Assembly (NCBI GenBank): GCA_030145325.1
Contig: JAQYVW010000007.1
Location: 1 to 64,000, forward strand
Length of the DNA stretch: 64,000 nt
Reading direction: 5' to 3'
Source of the DNA: Desulfurivibrionaceae bacterium
GTDB lineage: Bacteria > Desulfobacterota > Desulfobulbia > Desulfobulbales > UBA5123
The notes under the pieces: model-generated
What the model saw: the letters and a program-made list of their open reading frames with translations, nothing else
What the model was told of the DNA's origin: nothing
The model's database searches: none
In this document: positions 59,127 to 64,000 of the stretch, piece by piece
Layout of the letters: each line of letters begins with the position of its first letter
Position numbering within the stretch: position 1 is the stretch's first letter
Translations under genes and position numbers: made by a program

Positions 59127-60278
59127 TCAAACCGCCAAGTGCAGAATTTCCGCTATCACCGCCGAGTTATACTCCTCACCAATCCCCCATTTAGCAGCCA
59201 GATGGGCAGCATTCGCTGCAATCCGGCCAATATCCTCATTGGGAATGGCGGCATCAGCCAACCGCACCGGCGCCCCGATTTTTTTAAACCACTCTTCAAG
59301 GGCGTCAATGCCAGCCACCGGATCATGAAGCCCAAACACCTCGGCGGCAAATCGTCGAAACTGCGACGGAGTCCGCGACCGAGCGCTATACCAGCGCATC
59401 CAGGCCGGGATAACAATGGCCAATCCAGCCCCGTGGGCGATGTCATAGAGGGCGCTCAGGGAATGCTCGATCATGTGATTGGGAAAACTAAAAGGGCCGA
59501 TACCGGCCGGGGTCAGGCCATTTAAGGCCAGGGTCGCGGCCCATTCAAACTCGGCCCGGGCCGCATAGTTGTCCGGGTCTTCCATGAGCAGGTCGGTGGT
59601 TTCGATCACTGTCTTGATGATTGACTCCACCAAGCGATCCTGCAAACGGCTGCCCGGCTGCTTAGTGAAATAACCTTCAATAACGTGGGCAATGGCATCC
59701 ACCGCTGAATAAGCGGTATAGTCCGGCGGCACCGAGCAGGTCAGGGCAGGGTTAAGGATGGAAACCTTGGGGTAAACATGGATGGAGCCGATATTCCATT
59801 TCGCCTTGGTCTCCTCATTGGTGATAACGCTGTTGCCGTTCATCTCGCTGCCGGTGGCGGCCAAGGTGAGAACGGTGAAAACCGGCAGGGCTTTTTCCAC
59901 CTCCTTGCCAGCGTAGAACTCCCACAGGTCTTCGTCTACCAAAGCGCCCACGGCGATGCCCTTGGCCTCATCAAGCACCGAGCCGCCACCCACCGCCAAG
60001 ATAGCATCCACCTGCTCTGCCTTGGCCAGGGCGACCCCTTGTCTGGTATGAGAAAGAATGGGATTGGAAACCACCCCGCCAAACTCCGTATAATTAATCC
60101 CGTTTTCGCGCAATGAGGTAAGGATTCGCTCAAAAAGGCCAGATTGTTTGATGGAGTTGAGCCCGTAGACAAAAAGAACCTTTTTAACTCCGGCGGCCTT
60201 CAACTCCGCGCCAATCTCCTGCTCTTTGTCGCGACCAAAAATAACCTTGGTGGGATTATGAAAAATAAAATCATCCAT
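59127..60278 (-). CDS. Iron-containing alcohol dehydrogenase (butanol dehydrogenase/YqhD-like)
   Basis: MDDFIFHNPTKVIFGRDKEQEIGAELKAAGVKKVLFVYG...AILAVGGGSVLDEAKGIAVGAL...TLAATGSEMNGNSVITNEETKAKWNIGS...DAIAHVIEGYFT...HMIEHSLSALYDIAHGAGLAIVIPAWM. Confidence 0.94.
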   Translation of the reverse strand: MDDFIFHNPTKVIFGRDKEQEIGAELKAAGVKKVLFVYGLNSIKQSGLFERILTSLRENGINYTEFGGVVSNPILSHTRQGVALAKAEQVDAILAVGGGSVLDEAKGIAVGALVDEDLWEFYAGKEVEKALPVFTVLTLAATGSEMNGNSVITNEETKAKWNIGSIHVYPKVSILNPALTCSVPPDYTAYSAVDAIAHVIEGYFTKQPGSRLQDRLVESIIKTVIETTDLLMEDPDNYAARAEFEWAATLALNGLTPAGIGPFSFPNHMIEHSLSALYDIAHGAGLAIVIPAWMRWYSARSRTPSQFRRFAAEVFGLHDPVAGIDALEEWFKKIGAPVRLADAAIPNEDIGRIAANAAHLAAKWGIGEEYNSAVIAEILHLAV

Positions 60279-60300
60279 TACTGTTCTCCTTTACGACGGG

Positions 60301-62709
60301 TTAGTTGCCGCCTTCCATCCCCTCGGCCCGAGGACGAAATTGCAGGTTGTAAAACATCTCAAGATAACGGCGGGTTTCCTGCCGATCAAGATCAGAAGCG
60401 TAATGCCAGAAGCCGTAAATACATGAGAGGGTAACCAAGCGATTGGCGTACCGCTTCCAAGTATAGCGGCTTTCAACCCGATCAATGCCACCCGCAGACA
60501 ACTCTTGCCAGTAAGCAGGTTCTTGCCGACAACGGGTAAAGAAATCAACGATGCGATTGGCAGCGGCTGCACCATGGTTGGGGTCGATATGGAAACCGGA
60601 GATGCCATCTTCAATGATTTCAAGGGGACCGCCATAACAGGTGGCAAAGGTGGGCAGCCCCGAAGCCATGGCCTCGATAACGGTGAGGCCAAAAGCCTCG
60701 AACAGGGCGGGCTGCACAAAAACACCACCATTATCAGCAACTACCCGGTACAACTCCCCGGAAAACTGCTTATCCAGCCGCATACCCAACCAGCGCACCT
60801 GCCCATCGAGACCATGCTCATTGAGCAGTTCATGCATCCGGCCGATCTGTTCCTGTTCTTCCTGATCACCGGACGCCCCAGCATCGATATAACCGCCCAC
60901 CAGCACCAGATTGGCAAGCTTCCGTAACTGTGGACTATTGGCATACCACTCAACCAGCCCAGTAAGATTCTTGATCCGATCCAATCTGGCCATGGTGAAG
61001 ATAACGGGCTTCTTGCGATCAGCCAACACCCCTCGGGTATCGGGACGGGGGCCACCAAAAATCAGGGAATCGATATCATCATCCATCTGCGTCAAACGGC
61101 GCTTCTTTTCTGAATAGGGAAAGTACACCTTGGCATCAGCACCCGGCGAAACGATATTGAACTTGGGGTCAAAAACATCAATTCCATTCACCACCCGATA
61201 GAGATCTGGCATGGTGAAAGAGGAATAACTCTCATACTGTCCGGCAATGGTCTTGCTACCGGCGATCTCCTGATAAGTACTGGAGATGATGAAGTCCGCA
61301 GTATTCATGGCAATGAGATCAGCAGTAAACTGGCTGGAAAAATGGTAGTTGGGATCGTTGTCCTGCCAATAGAGGGCTGAATGCAGGTATTTGGTTTTCT
61401 CAAGGGCGTGGGCAATATTGCACTGGGTAACCCCCAGTTGGTGGGAAAGGAGATAGGCGACGAGATTGCCGTCGGAATAGTTGCCGATGATCAAATCCGG
61501 GCGGCGACCAAGCTCAGCCATGATCTCCCCTTGCGCGTCAGCAGCAAACCTGGCCAGGTAGGGCCAAACCTCAAAGCGAGAGATCCAGTGCGGCACCACT
61601 TCGCCGTTCTCGTAACGAAACGGCACCCTTAAGATCCGGGCATATTCCGTACCTTTAATCGGCTCAAGACGTTGATCGCAAGTAGTCTCTCCCGCCTCAG
61701 GGATCAACCGGGTCACCACCAAAATCTGCGGCTTGATATCAAGACCAACGTCATGGTTGCGATTGCGCAGCTCCTGCTCCAGCGCCTGCACCTGGTCAAG
61801 GATATAGACGATCTGACCGCCGGTATCGGGGAGCCCGAGCACGTTTTCCTGGCCGAAATAACCATGTGGTGACAAGATGACCAGATTAAAGATCATCGGC
61901 AGGCGGCCGAGAAATTTTTCAAGCTGGCTGGGTTCTGGCGCTTCGAGAATATCGGACAGCAGGGCAAAGGTCCGCCGCATTTGTTTTGCTGTTCGTCCCC
62001 AACCCGGCGCAAACCCCAAGGCCTCAAGTTCCGGGCCAACCACCTCCCACTGGCTATTGGCATCACAATCAGCAAGATAATCATCGGCTTGGTGTAAGCC
62101 GTCACGTAACTCGCCCACATCTTTAATTTGCCGATTCAGCATCAACTGCTTGCCGCGATACTTGTGCAGATACAAGAAATCAAGGAGCAGTCGGTCACCC
62201 TTCCCCAGGGCCTGAAACAACTGACTGGAAAGCTGCCGGTTGAGAAACTCAACCCCGCGGCCAATGGAGCGCGGCTCTTTCAGTTTGGGAAAATCGCGCT
62301 CAAAGGGAGCGAGATCAAATTCCAGGGTCCAGTCATCCACCAAGGCGGGATCCTTGACAATCTTCTCCTTGACCCTGAGAAAATCAACCGTTGACACTTC
62401 TTCGATGAGCAACGATTCCAGGTGGATGCGAAGGTAACGCCAACGCCCCACCCGCAAGCGCACATCAAGGTATAGCCACGGCTTGCGGATCGCTGCCTCC
62501 TGGGTCTTAACCACCATCTTGGCAAGTGGTGAACCGGCCAGCGCCGTGCAGCCAGTTTCTGCACAGTAGCGATTAAACTCGTCACAAATATTGGAATTAA
62601 GTAAAAAAGGTCGACCAATGGCCAGATAGACATCAAGCAAGCCGGAAACCGCCTCACTCTGCTCTTTGACATATGCTCTTAACTCTGCAAGCATGCGATT
62701 ACTCCCCAA
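60301..62709 (-). CDS. Sucrose synthase
   Basis: 802 aa, plant/cyanobacterial SuSy-like layout. [40 protein letters not shown]-type GT4 core [69 protein letters not shown]. Confidence 0.93.
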   Translation of the reverse strand: MGSNRMLAELRAYVKEQSEAVSGLLDVYLAIGRPFLLNSNICDEFNRYCAETGCTALAGSPLAKMVVKTQEAAIRKPWLYLDVRLRVGRWRYLRIHLESLLIEEVSTVDFLRVKEKIVKDPALVDDWTLEFDLAPFERDFPKLKEPRSIGRGVEFLNRQLSSQLFQALGKGDRLLLDFLYLHKYRGKQLMLNRQIKDVGELRDGLHQADDYLADCDANSQWEVVGPELEALGFAPGWGRTAKQMRRTFALLSDILEAPEPSQLEKFLGRLPMIFNLVILSPHGYFGQENVLGLPDTGGQIVYILDQVQALEQELRNRNHDVGLDIKPQILVVTRLIPEAGETTCDQRLEPIKGTEYARILRVPFRYENGEVVPHWISRFEVWPYLARFAADAQGEIMAELGRRPDLIIGNYSDGNLVAYLLSHQLGVTQCNIAHALEKTKYLHSALYWQDNDPNYHFSSQFTADLIAMNTADFIISSTYQEIAGSKTIAGQYESYSSFTMPDLYRVVNGIDVFDPKFNIVSPGADAKVYFPYSEKKRRLTQMDDDIDSLIFGGPRPDTRGVLADRKKPVIFTMARLDRIKNLTGLVEWYANSPQLRKLANLVLVGGYIDAGASGDQEEQEQIGRMHELLNEHGLDGQVRWLGMRLDKQFSGELYRVVADNGGVFVQPALFEAFGLTVIEAMASGLPTFATCYGGPLEIIEDGISGFHIDPNHGAAAANRIVDFFTRCRQEPAYWQELSAGGIDRVESRYTWKRYANRLVTLSCIYGFWHYASDLDRQETRRYLEMFYNLQFRPRAEGMEGGN

Positions 62710-62899
62710 AAAAAAGATTTAATTGGCACTTACATCGCATTGTAGAATAAAGCGGAACGGAAAGCGAGCCGCAGCTCACACAAAATTCGCCATAAAAATC
62801 TCTCCACCAATTTTCTTGTCTAACTCAACAAGCGGAACCGTGGGGGCTAAATTCGTTCTGACTCGAGCAAAGCGTAACCAGAGTCGCCCGGCCCATTTG

Positions 62900-63151
62900 T
62901 CAGTCCTTTGGTTCGTCAGCTAACGCTTTGGGAGCGTTAGCCTCGCGACAAGTCCCTTTTTCGGTTCCTTTTTCATTGACTGCCTTGTTGCCGTTCTCGT
63001 GGCGGGCCATTGCTTTATCGATCTCATCGTGGGTTATCTGAAGTTCCTGCTTGGTATTAACCCAGAGGATGTTGCCCAACTCCTCGTAACCGGCAAAGAG
63101 TTTTTCCTTCTGGTTTTGCAGCGCTTCACCGATGAAACCGAGGATGACCAA
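62900..63151 (-). CDS. Small ORF of unknown function (83 aa), possibly a gene remnant
   Basis: MVILGFIGEALQNQKEKLFAGYEELGNILWVNTKQELQITHDEIDKAMARHENGNKAVNEKGTEKG...; no family recognised. Confidence 0.3.
   Translation of the reverse strand: MVILGFIGEALQNQKEKLFAGYEELGNILWVNTKQELQITHDEIDKAMARHENGNKAVNEKGTEKGTCREANAPKALADEPKD
62919..62941. repeat. Perfect 9-bp palindrome (GCTAACGCT-TTGGG-AGCGTTAGC)
   Basis: Read directly; lies within or at the end of the small ORF 62900..63151. Confidence 0.8.
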
Positions 63152-63306
63152 GCGACGGTGAGGAAAACAATGAAAATATTTATTTTCATGGCCTTGATTT
63201 GATATATGTATATTATTGAATAGAAACTTTCCAACTCAGACCCGACACTACCTATTCATTTACCCTTACTCCCATCAACCTCACCAAAACCGCCCAGGGG
63301 GAAGAC

Positions 63307-64000
63307 ATGACCACCGTCGGAAAAGATCTTGACCGTTTAGCCACCCATGCCCGATTACAAGAAATGGCAAAATCCCCCTACGACCTCACCGCCCCGAACA
63401 GCCTGACTCCAGAACGAATTGCCAGCTATCGTTGCCGGGCAGCAGGCATCGATCTGCTCTACGCAACCCAACGGGTTGATGAACCAACCCTTGACACCCT
63501 GCAACTGTTGGCCGATGAAAGCGGGGTTATCAACCAATTCCTGGCGATGAAAAAAGGAGCGGTACTGAACCGCATCGAAGGCTACGAAAGTGAAAATCGG
63601 CAGGTATTGCATACCGCCTGCCGTGATATCTTTCACCCACCGGCCCAAGCGCCAGAGGCTAGCAAGCAGGCCACCGACGAATTGGCCAAACTACGGGATT
63701 TCTTGACCGAACTTGACGACAACCTTTTGCTGAACGATAAGGGTGAGCCTTTCACCGATATGATCCAGGTCGGCATCGGCGGCTCGGATCTGGGGCCGCG
63801 GGCACTCTACATCGGTTTGGCAGCCCATCTTCTTCCCAATCGGCGGGTGCATTTTATCTCCAACGTTGATCCTGATGATGCCCACGCGGTACTGCAAGAG
63901 CTAGATCTCTCCCGCACCCTGGTTAACGTGGTTTCGAAAAGCGGCTCCACCCTGGAAACCCTAACCAACGAAGAACTGGTCAGAACCGCCTACAGCAAAG
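63307..64000 (+). CDS. pgi: Glucose-6-phosphate isomerase, truncated by window end
   Basis: MTTVGKDLDRLATHARLQEMAKSPYDLTAPN...FTDMIQVGIGGSDLGPRALYIGLAAHL...HFISNVDPDDAHAVLQELDLSRTLVNVVSKSGSTLETLTNEELV. No stop before the window end. Confidence 0.93.
   Translation, partial: MTTVGKDLDRLATHARLQEMAKSPYDLTAPNSLTPERIASYRCRAAGIDLLYATQRVDEPTLDTLQLLADESGVINQFLAMKKGAVLNRIEGYESENRQVLHTACRDIFHPPAQAPEASKQATDELAKLRDFLTELDDNLLLNDKGEPFTDMIQVGIGGSDLGPRALYIGLAAHLLPNRRVHFISNVDPDDAHAVLQELDLSRTLVNVVSKSGSTLETLTNEELVRTAYSK

Noticed and set aside
62723-62740. Sigma54 promoter TGGCACTTACATCGCA on the plus strand
   Set aside because: GG-N10-GC spacing fits, but the -12 element is TCGC rather than TTGC. The next plus-strand gene (pgi) is almost 600 bp away.
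62919-62941. Integron attC site
   Set aside because: The GCTAAC/GTTAGC arms superficially resemble attC cores, but they do not fit RYYYAAC/GTTRRRY and the loop is only 5 nt. No integrase or cassette array nearby.

Overview
The window looks like a chromosomal segment from a Gram-negative bacterium. The gene content suggests an anaerobic, Desulfobulbales-like Desulfobacterota member, but I cannot verify taxonomy from sequence alone. The left part is mostly housekeeping: lon (truncated at the left edge), uspA, dinG, a polyprenyl synthetase, a divergent polysaccharide deacetylase, a SAM hydroxide adenosyltransferase, an ArsR regulator, a KamA-family radical SAM enzyme, bioD, a large hybrid kinase next to a response-regulator diguanylate cyclase, a BioH-BioC fusion, glmS, a cysteine desulfurase, nadA, an HPF/RaiA-cold-shock fusion, nagZ, queC and sfsA. 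The centre is a late flagellar cluster: flhB-like, flgF-flgG-flgA-flgH, flgI-flgJ-flgN-flgK-flgL, csrA-fliW and a convergent flgM. It has readable sigma54 and sigma28 promoter sequences and strong hairpin terminators. The right part holds a phospholipase D-like protein with a hexanucleotide repeat, transporters, a Nudix protein, a pentapeptide-repeat protein, a beta-CASP MBL hydrolase, an MCP, a CheB/CheR/hybrid-kinase cluster, dgkA, an iron alcohol dehydrogenase, sucrose synthase and pgi (truncated at the right edge). I found no CRISPR array, rRNA, tRNA, prophage or IS element. No clearly new system is proven. The best leads are the two domain fusions (BioH-BioC, HPF-CSD), the divergent KamA protein with two hairpins in its leader, the CheB/CheR/poly-HAMP kinase module lacking CheA, the expanded FlgK/FlgL pair, and the (SD)n microsatellite.
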